Assembly (NCBI GenBank): GCA_032718865.1
Contig: JALUTQ010000003.1
Span: 1,270,001 to 1,334,000 of the forward strand
Reading direction: 5' to 3'
Source: Tilletia caries
Taxonomy: Eukaryota > Basidiomycota > Exobasidiomycetes > Tilletiales > Tilletiaceae
Length of the DNA stretch: 64,000 nt
In this document: one piece after another, positions 22,030-32,699 of the stretch
How positions within the stretch are numbered: position 1 is the stretch's first letter
How the letters are laid out: the number at the start of each line of letters is the position of its first letter
Made by a program: the position numbers and the translations under genes
Notes under the pieces: model-generated
The model's database searches: none
What the model saw: the letters and a program-made list of their open reading frames with translations, nothing else
Told to the model about the DNA's origin: nothing

Positions 22030-24938
22030 TCAGTCCTCCAGACCATTCGGATCCTGATCATCATCATCCATCGCCAACCTACGGAGTTGAGCGTCGAGCT
22101 CAGGGTCTTCATCGTCCTCAGAGGGTTCATCGTAGTCGCCTTCGTGCTGGGGAAGAAAGCACCCACGAGGTAGCAACAGCGAAGCGTAGTCGCCGATGCC
22201 GTCCCAGTGCTTGATGAGGTATTGGGCGTCGGTAAGAGCGTCCTGATATACGACGTGCTCAGACGCTACATCGTGGAGATGCTCGATGCGCTCCTTGATC
22301 CAGGTTCCAGCGGCTGAGCGCTCAAAGTCAATTCTATGGCGCTCCTCGGCTATTCTGCACAGCTCTTCAAATGCATTGATGGCCTTCGCAGTGGCAGGAT
22401 TTGCCCACCAGGCGGCATGTCCTCGTGACGGACGATCGTCTTCTGCCCAATCCTCGATGGTTTGGAACGTGTCATCATCGAACAGCGAAGACCATTCGAG
22501 TTGGGACGGCGGCTCGTCGCAGTCGTCTGGGTGCTCTTCTTTGAGAGCGAGATTGATCTTGTGCATCACCTTGTGCGCGGCGGCCTTTTCTGATTTGAGA
22601 GAGAGAGAAAAAGTCGAATCGTGGCCTTGTAGCCGTTGCGGACGGCTGCTGGGCGGTCGTACATGCACGATTGGACGAGGCGAATCTCGGCGAGCATGCG
22701 GAGAAGATCTCGACAGTAGGTGGGGACAGCATCTAGGGGAGCGGGCTTCTTGCGACGCCTATTGGTTGCATTGAGCTGGGTGACGGATCTTCGGTCGATG
22801 CTCATCTGCCGAACAACGAGCAGAACCTCTTCATCGATGCCATGAAATTCGGAAGGTGGATTCCAGTCGCTGACAGAGTCGATGGACGTGACGCGAGGAG
22901 GACCAGCGGACAACAGGTATTTCGGCCGGCGAGAAACGGGAGAACTTGCGACGCGAGGCTGAGAGGCGTCTGGACCTGACTGGAGCGGTGAAATGGACCG
23001 CAGCGCCGAGCCATTTGCTGGGCTTGGGCACGGGTCAGAAGGGCTGGAGCCCACAGACGCATCGATGCGATATTGGGCGGCTACGCAGTCCTGGTCGAAT
23101 GCCGAGCTGAGCACAGCTCTGGCGGCGGCAGCAACGATGCGGAGGCGGGTCTCCTTAGACTTGAGGTGCTTGAATAAGTCCAGTCGGCGCTGCGAAGCAA
23201 TGTATTGACATCGTTCCTCCAATGAAAACCGGCGCTCGCCTTGAGCCATGTTGCGTGTGGTGTTGATCAAATTGGAAAGCGCGGACCATACCCGCTCCAT
23301 GCCCTCACCATCGGTGAAGCCGTATCCTGGAAGATGGCGGGGACTGTAACGGAGTTGACAAGAATACGTGTGCCCATACACATGGAACACTGGGACTGCC
23401 CAGGAGATCTTGACGGTGTCAGTCCGGAACAGGCTAGCTACCTTTGTACTTGGATCAAATCGGCATCCAATGTCGTATGCGACCCCAAGGTGGGTAAGGT
23501 TGGGTCCAACAGCGTCGATGATGGCTTTGATGAGAGCGGTCGCATAGTAGTGCCTCTCTCCGGGCGTGAGCATGTCGCACATGACAAGGGGAATGTCATG
23601 ACGACAGCAGGCACCCATAAGGCCTGTCACTTCGAAGGGGCTGTTGTGGCTGGCTGTCGCATGACAATCAATTGCCCTGATGTTAGCAATGCAGCTTTCT
23701 TGGTCCGGATTGGATCCTGAAGCTGCACGCCAATCTGTCTCGGCCTTTGCGACTTGCCGCTGGGAGAGGAAGCGCCGCGGGGGAAAGGGCTGCTTGCAAA
23801 CGCTGTCGTCTCTTCTTCTCCGTTTTTGGGTGAAGTTCCCATCGATCGCAATGATGATTTGGGGTCCATCGAGACTGCCCGGAACCTTGGGAACGCCGTG
23901 TTTGAAAGGCTGGAAACAGGCGGGGCAACTATCGGCCAGATTGTTTAGCGTGAGTATCAGATGGTCTTCGGCGAGTCCGGGTCTCTGTTCGGTCCAGGAT
24001 GGACGGAATTGAAGAGACATCTGCTCTGCGTATCGCTCGATAACCGTGAGCCACGTGAGAGCGTTGCGCAGCTGCTTTCGGAGCGTGTCAGTCGCCTCAA
24101 ACTGGGTTCGAGATTGCCTGAATGTCGTTCCACGGCGGAGGAAAGACTCGATAGTCATCGCCATGTTGTGCGCGCCCATCCCAGCTTGGTCCACCAGTGT
24201 TTGAAACCAGCGTAACAAGGTCATGGTGAAAGCGACCTGAGGGTTTGACGGGCTGGCCGGAAAAAGACCCGCACGGACGATGTTTTCGACGATGTGGTTG
24301 TGACAACAAAGACCGACTGTGACGAAAGGGCTGCCAACATCGTAGACCTTGATGGTTCGTGGTCGGCGGCTGTTGGCTGAGGGCGGGCAGGAGCAATCCA
24401 GCGATATGGTGCCTGGGAGCGCAATGGGAGCAGGTTCCAGTCCGTAGGCGATGTCAAAGATGGCCGCAACCTTGATGTGCCAGGAATGAAAGCGACTGCG
24501 TGAAGGGTTAACGGTCCTACTGCGGCCGATGTACGGCAGAAGGGGTATGGCGACGATGGAAGATTGCGGATGCTCGTAAGGAGCATGCTCTTCGTCGCTG
24601 CCGTAGTCGCTATCCAACTCGTCTTCAAAGAGGTCAGGTCCGGGGTCGTATATGTGGTGATCGGACTCGCGGAAAGCCGGATTGGAATAGGAGTTGGGCG
24701 CAGAACTGTGTCCGAGCGCGGTTTGGACTGTCTGGGCCGCGCGGGCGAGGGCACGGGGATCGATCAGGAGCGCACGCTCTGAGCTTTCGGCCATAGCTGC
24801 AGCGTAGCTGACGACCCATCGCTTCTTGTTCCTGCTGACTCGAGTGCCATCGACATCGTAACACAACGCCTGCTCTGATAGGCCTTTGGCTCTACGCCCG
24901 GGCTTCTTCGGAGGGCCTTTGTATGATTTGGAGCGCAT
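22030..24938 (-). CDS. KDZ (Kyakuja-Dileera-Zisupton) transposase, nearly intact
   Basis: Start ATG at 24938 (MRSKSYKGPPKKPGRRAKG). The first exon runs at least to about 22663. A CxC-type zinc region has DCSC (residues 182-184), CCHNH (211-215) and CPACF (338-342). The RNase H-like core shows IIIAIDGNFTQKRRRR (Asp366), CDMLTPGERHYYATALIKAI, VAYDIGCRFDP, VPVFHVYGHTYSCQLRYSPR and GYGFTDGEGMERVWSALSNL, the KDZ signature, with the Glu in DGEGME. A second exon in another frame, about 22589-22030, gives AAAHKVMHKINLALKEEHPD and an acidic C-terminus. The intron between them (about 22590-22662) is unclear: the best GT donor and CAG acceptor do not preserve phase, so there may be a single-base lesion or a different splice. 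About 945 aa overall. It has the same orientation as the gene fragments at 16-21 kb. Confidence 0.85.
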
Positions 24939-25980
24939 GCCTGGGAGGGGAGAACGTCGATCGTTGCGAGCGCGAAGAGCCGGAGGCAGAACGACTGACG
25001 AGAGGTGGGTGAGGGGTCGCAGGCGGACGGCTGCCGCACAAATGGAATAAAGAACAGCTCTGTGGTAGAGTTGGTTGGTCAGAAACAGGCCGCACACACG
25101 ACATCATCATCGACATAAAGAGTGCTTACCGACGGAAGAAGAGGTAGGTCACGTAGAGGTGCCACGGGCGGAAAGCTGGGCGGAGAACGCGATGAGCCCG
25201 AGATTCACAACAACGGGTCGAGGACGAAGCATGCAGTCGGTGGGGCCTGTGTGTGGGTGAAAGAGAAACAACTACGGTTGCAGGCCAATGCAGAGAGCTC
25301 CAGCATTAACATACCAATGAGTTCCGCGCGTACGATGGGCGATGGCATACGCGTCTGGACATGGCCCATGGGAGAGGAGGTGATGATGATGATGATGGAT
25401 GAAACCGCGAAGAAACTCCGTGCGCTCTATGAATCATGATGGTGGGCCGAGACCCATTGGAAGTCACGGACCCCAAGGGGGTCTGCTGGCTGCGCAATCG
25501 TGCATCCCAAGTCTCGTTCACAGCTGCACAGCAGCAGCATGCTCCTCCTACGACTGGGATCACGGAGCGGGTATTACATGGATGATGGAGGGTAGGAGCC
25601 CTGCGACTGGATGTCGTGCGCGTTCGAAATTGGGCAACCATTCGTAGTCTAGGAAGCGGAGCAGAACGAGATTCGTAGGTTGCTCGGTTCAGGTGGTCGA
25701 AGCGCTCGACAGCTGTGTGAGAAGGTCTAGATGCAGAGCCCTCCACTTCCTGCCGAGCAGAAGTCAGGAAACGACGCGCCTGCGGCTGGAGCACCGGTCA
25801 ATGTTTGACGTGGCCGCTTGGACGGATGGCGCGGACAAGTGGAGGAAGATGGGGTTTGTTGCCGCACTCTACCACCCCCTCAAACTCCCCGTCCGACTCC
25901 CCACCCATTACCACCCCCACCACCGCCCACAGAGGTCCTCGACGCCGGCCTGGACGATATCGCCGACATGCCGACCTCGA
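24939..25980. other. Flank of KDZ gene, no gene recognised
   Basis: It should contain the 5' end of the KDZ element. No terminal repeats could be recognised, and frames here carry no motif. Confidence 0.35.
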
Positions 25981-25989
25981 CATCAAAGC

Positions 25990-26610
25990 GGGACGGGCGA
26001 TCAGCCTCCTCGGTCTGGAAGAAGTTCCGTTTGCGGTTGAGGATGTCGAGGGTGGAGCGGGCGCCGGCGAAGGGGGGTTGGTCGATTGCGAGGGAGTAGA
26101 GGACTGCGCCTGTGGTAAACTCGGAGGCAGTCAGCCAGCGGGTCCCTTCCCTTGAGAGAGAGAGGAGGGAGATGGAGAGGAACGTACCTGCACTCCAGAT
26201 ATACACTTCGACCTCAAAGGCATTCCCCTGCGCCCATACCTCCTGGCCCCACCGCCAAACCCTCATCCTCACCCTGCACCCCAGTCTTAGCCAACTCCGG
26301 CGCAGAATAAGCCGACGTCCCCAACCCCGCCCAGCCCACAGCACCTAACCCCTCCCCCACTGCCGACATCCATCCACCTCGCACTCCCCAAATCGCACAC
26401 CTGAAACACGAGCTCCTCGGTCAAGAGACAGCTCTCCTTCTTGATATCCGCATGGGCCAGGTGCCTCGCATGGAAGAAGGCAAAAGCGGGGGGGAGGTTG
26501 TGTGCCCCTTGGAGCCATTGCGGGAAGGTGGCGCGGTGTAGAAGGCGACGGGCGTAGGTTGACAGTGGGTGTGGGAGGAGTTCGAGGAGGAGGAGCATGC
26601 CGTATGGTCT
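25990..26610 (-). pseudogene. Protein kinase catalytic-domain fragment
   Basis: Minus strand, in two or three frames. AFAFFHARHLAHADIKKESC is the catalytic loop, where relatives have H.DIKPEN. The frame goes on with LLTEELVFQVCDLGSARW, with the DFG motif reading DLG. Further down, SEFTTGAVLYSLAIDQPPFA and RSTLDIL match the subdomain IX-X region (W/S.G..LYEL..G..PF). The catalytic-loop PEN has become KES. Glycine loop and VAIK lysine were not seen. It is a kinase fragment of unknown subfamily. Confidence 0.55.
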
Positions 26611-27424
26611 TGGTTTGTTGTTGAGTTTTCGCTCGAAAGAGGAAGGAGGGCGAGGTAAGGGGACGGGGGGTTGTCGACTGAGGTTGAGAATGATGTGGAG
26701 GGAGGGGATGCATCGGGAACGCGTCCGGTCACCGGTGGGAGGAGTGGGTGATGGGCGGTGAGCGTGCGCGTCCGGGGAGGGAGGATGTGAAGGAGGGTGG
26801 TGGGTGGGTGATGATGGATGGTGATTGCGATGGGGAGAAACGTGCGTCCGATTGAGCGCGGTGGGAGGAGTGCTAGCTGGGAGACTGAAAGGCGCATCAG
26901 TGGTGAAGACGGACTTGCTGCTGTGGATGTGGGAGATGGCTGCGCATCATCGCAGATGCACATCACCACGAGTACCGGTAACAAGACCGGTGCGGAGGCG
27001 GAGTGATCGTGTTCAGGATGAAGGATGTGCCGACCGGAAAACAATGATGGATGTGGGTGGATGGTGCTGCTGCCGTCACCGGATGGATGAGATGGGCCTG
27101 AGACGCGCACAGAAGGGTGGCGTACGCGCGCACGGGCAGGAGCGATGAAGTCGTGATGAGAGAGAGAGGACGCCATCTTGCTTGGGGGAAGAATGCGCTG
27201 GAAGAAGGCTGGGTCCTGAGGCCAGGCCGTTGGGGCCGATGACTATGACGGAAGCCGAACAGGTGGTCGTGGGAGATTGCCTACTCGTACTCATCAGAAG
27301 ATCATGATCATGGTTTGGCCTGCTAAGGCCAAAAGGGCGCCGCCTCGGGTCAATTGAGTGTATGCATTACTGGACCGAAGGGGGGAGAATTTAGGTTGGC
27401 CATAGGTGCTTCTGAAGCTGCAAA

Positions 27425-29227
27425 TGAACTGTTTCGATGAGAATTGACCTTCTCCTGAGCCCATGTTGGACTCATTTCATCGCTGTGCGCTGCATTGTTC
27501 CTTCCCGCAGAGGGAGCAGAAGTGCTTCCCAAAGCAGGCTGGGGAGAGGCACTCCTTTGTGTTGTAGTCTGGGCAGACTCGTTCGTTGCCGACGCGCATG
27601 ACGAGTCGGCCGTTGACGTCGTTGACGCAGAAGGTTGGGAGAGTCGAGCTGCTGGCGAGGACGTTCGCTGTGCAGAATCTCGGGTCGTGTGGAGCCCTTG
27701 ATCCACAGCGTGCGCAAGCGTTGAGTCCAGGGCCGGTCCGAAAGGACTGTTGGGCCGGACGTTGTTGGGATTGTTGGGAAGGAGGGGGTTAAGACTTGGC
27801 CGCCTTGGGCTTCTTGCTGTTGTTGCTGTTGTGCTACTGTGCAGAGGAGGAGGGCTCGTTGGCCCGAAAGGGACGGTTCTCCCACGAGTCGAGTCGCGAC
27901 ATCGTTGTCCGCTTCTCGATCTCATTGTATGCCTCAGCGGGCCACTCGGCAGGGTCGAACTTGACGAGCTTGTCCAGGGCCTTGGCCCTCTTCTCCTTGA
28001 AGGAATACTTTTTCTTGATCGCGCACTTCTTCGCCTTCTCCTGGCGAGTCTCGGAAGCAAAGCAAATGCGCTGGTGGTTGTGCAGCAGCTGGCCAGCTGC
28101 AGCTGCTTGTTGCCATGGCCAGAAGGCTCCGGCCAGTCGGTGTGCTTGCGGATCTTTGTGTTGAAGCGTTTCTACGCCTGGCAAGTATCTTCGTCCACGC
28201 CTTCCTGTCGCATTGTGTCGACCCATTGGTCGATCGCGTAGAGAAAGTCCACTGGGGGCAGGTCGTGGTCGGGGACGAAGCCCTTTGGGTGCTTCTTGTC
28301 TGTCGAGGTCAGGCTCGTGCCCTCGACCTTTCACTGCTTTGTGATTGGGCGGTCCGTGATGTTTGGAGCGCAAGAAGCAGCGGTGAAGTACTATAGGTCT
28401 ATGAACTTGTTCTTCTGGACCTTGGCGGCGATCTTGTCTGGGACAGGGAGAGCTCCGAAGGCTGAGGAATTGACCTTACCCTTCTCCCACTTGATGTCCG
28501 AGCCGCGCTTCTTCCTGTCGTTGTCCGAGTCCCAGGACGAACTGTCCTCCGAAGAGGAGGAGGAGTGGAAAGAAGAGTCCGAGGACGAACCACTGCTGTC
28601 GGAGTCGGAGTCCGAATCGGAGTCCGTGCTGGACGAGTGCGTCTTCTTTTTGGGGGCGCGCTTCTTGTTGCGCTTTGCCTTCATCTTCTTGGGCTTGGCA
28701 TCGTCCGAGTCGGAATCTACCCTCTTCGCTTTGTCCTTGTCCTTGGGTTGTTCCAGGACTTGGGCAGGGGGGATGATGTTGCTCTCCTGAAGGGGGCCGA
28801 GCTGTGGGTTGCTCTCTTGTATGGTGGCGAGCTGGGGTGGGTGTGGTGCCACAAACTGTGAGGGCTGTATGTGCGGTTGTGCTTGAACTTGTTGAATCAC
28901 GGGAGGGTCTACTGGAGGATCGGCCTCCGAGGAGAGAAACAAGTTCCTGCCGAGCTGGTCCTGAAGTGCTTGCCGGGCGCTGATCTGCTCGACGGCTAGC
29001 ATCATCGCCTGTTTCGGGTCCCCCTCTCCCGAGAGCAGGATGCTGAAAGCCAGGCCCCTGGCGTCGGCCCGGGTCCTCTTGTCGAAGTCGGGAGCGAGCT
29101 CGGTGAGCCATTCTTTGCGGCGAGCAGTGAGGGTTTTGTAATTCTCCCGTTGTTCGGCTGTGAGAACGGCGAGTCCTGGTTGGAAGGGATGAGTAGATAC
29201 TGCAGCTGCTGACATCTGACTGGTCAA
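27425..29227 (-). pseudogene. Gag-like ORF of a tyrosine-recombinase retroelement
   Basis: Minus strand. An open first part runs from 29227 (MTSQMSAAAVSTHPFQPGLA) to a stop after KFIDL at 28391. It has a disordered Lys-rich then Ser/Asp-rich middle (STDSDSDSDSDSSGSSSDSS). The sequence then continues in other frames with YFTAASCAPNITDRP, HPKGFVPDHDLPPVDFLYAI and ALDKLVKFDPAEWPAEAYNE. It ends with Cys-rich zinc-knuckle-like ACFGKHFCSLCGKEQC near 27530-27485. This layout (helical head, acidic linker, cysteine tail) matches Gag-like proteins upstream of RT-RNase H-YR in basidiomycete DIRS-like elements. That assignment is by recollection of the pattern, not by search. The premature stop and frameshifts mark it as decayed. 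Confidence 0.55.
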
Positions 29228-29369
29228 AGAAAGTGCGTGCGCAACCTCTTGGACCTAGGCGGAATGTGAGCTGTCAGCTGGGTTGGAGATTGAAGCTGCT
29301 TGATGTGCTGAACTGTGAGGTAATATAAAGGTTTTTGGGGTCAGCAAGCGTGCGCTTGGGATGGTTGAG

Positions 29370-29726
29370 CTCAGGACTCGGCAACTTTGTTCACTTCCTA
29401 TACTTTGTAACTTGGAAGTGAAAACTAGTAGTGAAACTTTCACTATACTTTGGCTTCTGAGCCGTCGAAAAAAAGATAGTGATCTTTCACTTTGGCCGGG
29501 CCGGGAAAGTGAAGAAAGTATGGAGATAGTGAGGTTTGTCTTCACGTTAACTGGGAGTCACTTACTATCATGATATCGGATTATGAGTTACTGGTATTTT
29601 TTTGGTTAGCTTCCGTAAATGTCATGTTTTTTGAAGCCCTTTCCGTTTACCTACCTACAATCTGCGACCAAATCTGTCTTAGACTCATTTCACATCACTT
29701 TGTGAAACTTTTGCAACTATCTTCAC
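29370..29726. repeat. MITE remnant with ACTTTCACTATACTTTGG motif
   Basis: AT-rich. It begins near CAGGACTCGGCAAC and contains GTAACTTGGAAGTGAAAACTA and ACTTTCACTATACTTTGG. The same order of words recurs at 48836-48925, so this is a dispersed repeat. Its start resembles the CAAGGCTCGGCAAC ends of the neighbouring elements. No coding. Confidence 0.6.
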
Positions 29727-30973
29727 CAAGGCTCGGCAACTATCTTTACTATGTAACTATGATAACTATATAGTTATAAGTAATAGTGATAACTCAACTA
29801 TACTTTGGGCGGCGAAGCCGCCTAGAAAAAATAGTAGATATAACTTTTTCAGATCGGCGCGGAGTAACTAATAGTTGAAATAGTTATGAGAAGTCGCACT
29901 TGGCTGATGTAGCTACTAGACAGTCACTATGTAGTAGCTCCAGCTACTCCTAGTCACATATAGTCGCTATCTCAGTTACTCACAGTGGTGCATATTATAC
30001 TATAGTATGTCACTTTTGAGTCAGAAAGTACTATAGTATATAGTATGTTTTTTTGAAAATGAGCCACATACTATCCATAGTATGCAAAAAGTATATACTA
30101 TCTCCTGATAGTATACTATAGTATGCGGCGTAAATTATATGCCACTTGAAGTCTACTATATTCATACTATAGTATATAATGACAATTCCTGGCCGAATTG
30201 TGACTTAGTATGACACTAAAAGTGTATTATAGGATAGAGCTAGTATGTCTGTATGACATATATAATGCACTAGAATTATGCTATAGCACACAAATAGTAT
30301 ACTTTAGTGTACAACAAGCTCTTTGCAATGATCGTGGATGTTTCTAGGATACTCTTTTCATACTACTCTGAAAGTATATTATAGTATAAAAAGCGGATAC
30401 ATCCAGTATACTGTTTGAGTACTATAGTACACTTGTATACTACTGTAGGACAGTTCTAGTATAATTTTCCCCAAGTGAGGCAAAACATACTACAGTCATA
30501 CTATATTACCGCCACCAAAACCAAATAGTATATAGTATGACCATAGAAAAAATGGCGGAAATTCGGGGCATACTATAGTATATTGCATAAATAGTATATA
30601 CTATATAGTATACTATCGTAGGATACTATCGATAGTATGTTGCACCACTGGTTATTCATAGCCACATATAGTGACTATTTCACCCAAATGTAACTTTTTG
30701 TGTTGGACAGGGGCTGGCTGAGACAGCTGCTGGATAGTAACTATATAGCAGTTCCAGTCACTTATAGCCACATATAGTGACTATGTTGATCTCACTTTGT
30801 GCTGAACCAGTCACAGGTAGCTACTGGAAGTGACTACAGTGGCTATTTCAGCGAAAAGCCAACAAAAATTTGCATGGCTGAGATAGTAACTATTAGTTTT
30901 TATAGCAGCTATGTTTCACTTGACTATACTATTTCGCAAAAAAGTGGTAACTCTAGTAGCTTGCCGAGCCTTG
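29727..30973. mobile_element. AT-rich MITE with CAAGGCTCGGCAA ends
   Basis: Left end CAAGGCTCGGCAACTATC, right end TTGCCGAGCCTTG, so a 13-bp terminal inverted repeat. Flanking 8 bp do not match (ATCTTCAC against GCGGGTAT). The right end could belong to a related copy, or the flank was rearranged. Interior is full of GTAACTAT and ACTATATAGT words and has a GGCGGCGAAGCCGCC palindrome near 29810. Another copy of the left half is at 48247-48506. It is interrupted by the 29983-30650 element. Confidence 0.65.
29983..30650. mobile_element. hAT-like MITE, CAGTGGTGCA ends, nested
   Basis: Starts CAGTGGTGCATATTATAC and ends with TATGTTGCACCACTG: an inverted repeat of at least 10 bp. Flanks are GTTACTCA (29975-29982) and GTTATTCA (30651-30658), a 7-of-8 match, as expected for an aged 8-bp duplication. 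Interior is dominated by ATAGTATACTATAGTATG words, which make it strongly self-complementary. The same terminus is found at 60489 and 63207. Confidence 0.8.
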
Positions 30974-32452
30974 GCGGGTATCGTGCCCACTTATTTCCAT
31001 GGCAAGGGCGACCCAGAAGACGCGGCAAAGCTCTTGCTGCGCCGTAAGTTTAAGGGTTCGGGCCGTAAGGGTTCAGCCGAGAACCCCGTTCAGCTGGGGG
31101 ACTCTGACACGGACAATACGAACTCGAATTACGACGAAGACGACGCTGAGTACTGGGAACGGGATTCGGATCGAGGTGCAAAGGATCCTGAAGAAAAAAA
31201 ATGCTAACGCCGACACAGGCGGCAAGGACTCTAACGCTGCGGAGCCGTCGAAAGACACGGCGGAGGAGAAAAAGCCAGTGAAGCTTGAAACTGGGAGATT
31301 CATGGGCGGCAATGCAAAGGCTCAGAAAGGTAAGGTAATTGTGTTGATTGGTTTGTTTCCACTTTCCAGACGTCAAACAACGCTAATGCCACTCCCTTTG
31401 TTACCCATTCTATTTTTTTTATCTAGGCAAGCGCAAAATAATCGAGCTTGAGCAAGGTCCTTTCGATCGAGGCGATCAACGATTGCAGCTGGAGGCGAAG
31501 CGCGTTAACAAATAAGCATGAAGTGACCTAAGGTTGTCCCCGGAGTAACGCGGAGGGCTCCGCCTCCGCACTTCCAAATTCCGCCGGAATTTTGACTTTT
31601 TGAGGCGAGCTCCGCCTCCGCAGACTAAGACAGAGCTGAAAAAAACCAGCTCCGCGTTCCGACGGAATTATACAAAAGTTGAAATCCCAGCTCCGCGCTC
31701 CGCATTTTTTCTGTGCGTTTTCATAATGCTCCTCCGTGCTCCGTGTATGCGGAGCTCGGAGTTCCGCGGAATTCCGTCGGAGCGCAGTTGTGGTATAAGT
31801 TGCTCTCAGAATGACTCTAATACAATCAGAGCTATACATTCACCATCCGACATTGTTGCGGTATTGACTCCAGTGCTATTTTGAAGCTCTCAACGGATGA
31901 TGATGCCTGTCTTATCCCCTGAGCGGGTCTCGACGATGACTGTTTTCTCGGAATTCCGGCGGAGCGCACCCAAAATGAGGTCACGTGACCCCTATTTTCG
32001 ACTATCATGTGGCCTCACAGCTCCGTCGGAATTCCGCCGAAATTCCGCCGGAATTGTCACATCATTTTGACGGCTCCGTGCTCCGCACTTTTGGCCAGTG
32101 GGCCCAGGATTGGGCTCCGTATTCCGCATAAATTCCGGCGGAGTCCTCCAGGCGGACTCCGTGCTTTTTTAAGATCCAAAATTTCTCAAAAGTGAGGTCC
32201 GCGCTCCGCCTCCGGCGGAGCCCTCCGTCGAAGGAGTGCGGAGTCCACAAAACCCCAGCTCCGCGTCAACTCCGGGGACAACCTTAAAATGACCAGCCGC
32301 GCTTTTGAGACGGTTATGCGAGCTGCGGAGCAGCTGGAAAAGAAAGGGCTGTCACGAGCGGAAGCGATTGCACAGGTCAAGGAAGAGTACGAAGCCTTCC
32401 TCGGTTCCTTCAAGAGCAACTACGAAGACGACACTTTCGACGACGACGACTG
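30974..32452 (+). pseudogene. Unknown gene interrupted by MITEs at both sides
   Basis: After the MITE ends at 30973, a frame reads VPTYFHGKGDPEDAAKLLLR, then GDSDTDNTNSNYDEDDAEYW and an acidic stretch. It shifts frame near 31195 to NAAEPSKDTAEEKKPVKLET. It has a probable intron from 31329 (GTAAGG) to about 31425 (ATCTAG), then KRKIIELEQGPFDRGDQRLQ, and stops at 31513. After the 31529-32286 insertion, a short frame starts at 32289 (MTSRAFETVMRAAEQLEKKG) and stops at 32450 in DDTFDDDD. Whether the two halves were one gene is not certain, since a stop comes before the insertion. Family not recognised. Confidence 0.4.
31529..32286. mobile_element. hAT-like MITE, family C, copy 1
   Basis: 758 bp. 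Starts TAAGGTTGTCCCCGGAGT, ends with its complement. Flanks AAGTGACC (31521-31528) and AAATGACC (32287-32294) match at 7 of 8 bases. Interior: CGGAGGCGGAGC and TTCCGCCGGAATT words in both arms, a central non-repetitive stretch (near 31790-31900), no ORF of note. About the same interior as the copies at 33857 and 53128. Confidence 0.88.
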
Positions 32453-32699
32453 AAAGCCCCCCCCCCCCAAAAAAATCATCATCTGTCTGCTTGTCTCTCT
32501 CTCGCTCTCAGACGGCTATGTTGCCTGGCCTCAATTTCAATCAAAAACGTTCCACTACTCTTATTCTAGGTGACTGGTCTAGTGCATGCCGCATGTAGCT
32601 ACGCACAGCCCACTAGGCACTCGCTCACTGACCTGCCACTTTTCCACATCGCACATACAATAATACAGAGGCAAACAATGTGATATATTTTGGAACAAT
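32453..32699. other. Intergenic; poly-C and 3' flank
   Basis: Begins with a run of C (near 32457-32468) and pyrimidine-rich sequence after the TGA of the short plus frame. No coding. It lies between convergent relics. Confidence 0.4.

Noticed and set aside
29983..30650. Centromere or matrix-attachment AT block
   Set aside because: The ATAGTATAC sequence is bounded by matching terminal repeats and an 8-bp duplication, so it is a MITE interior.
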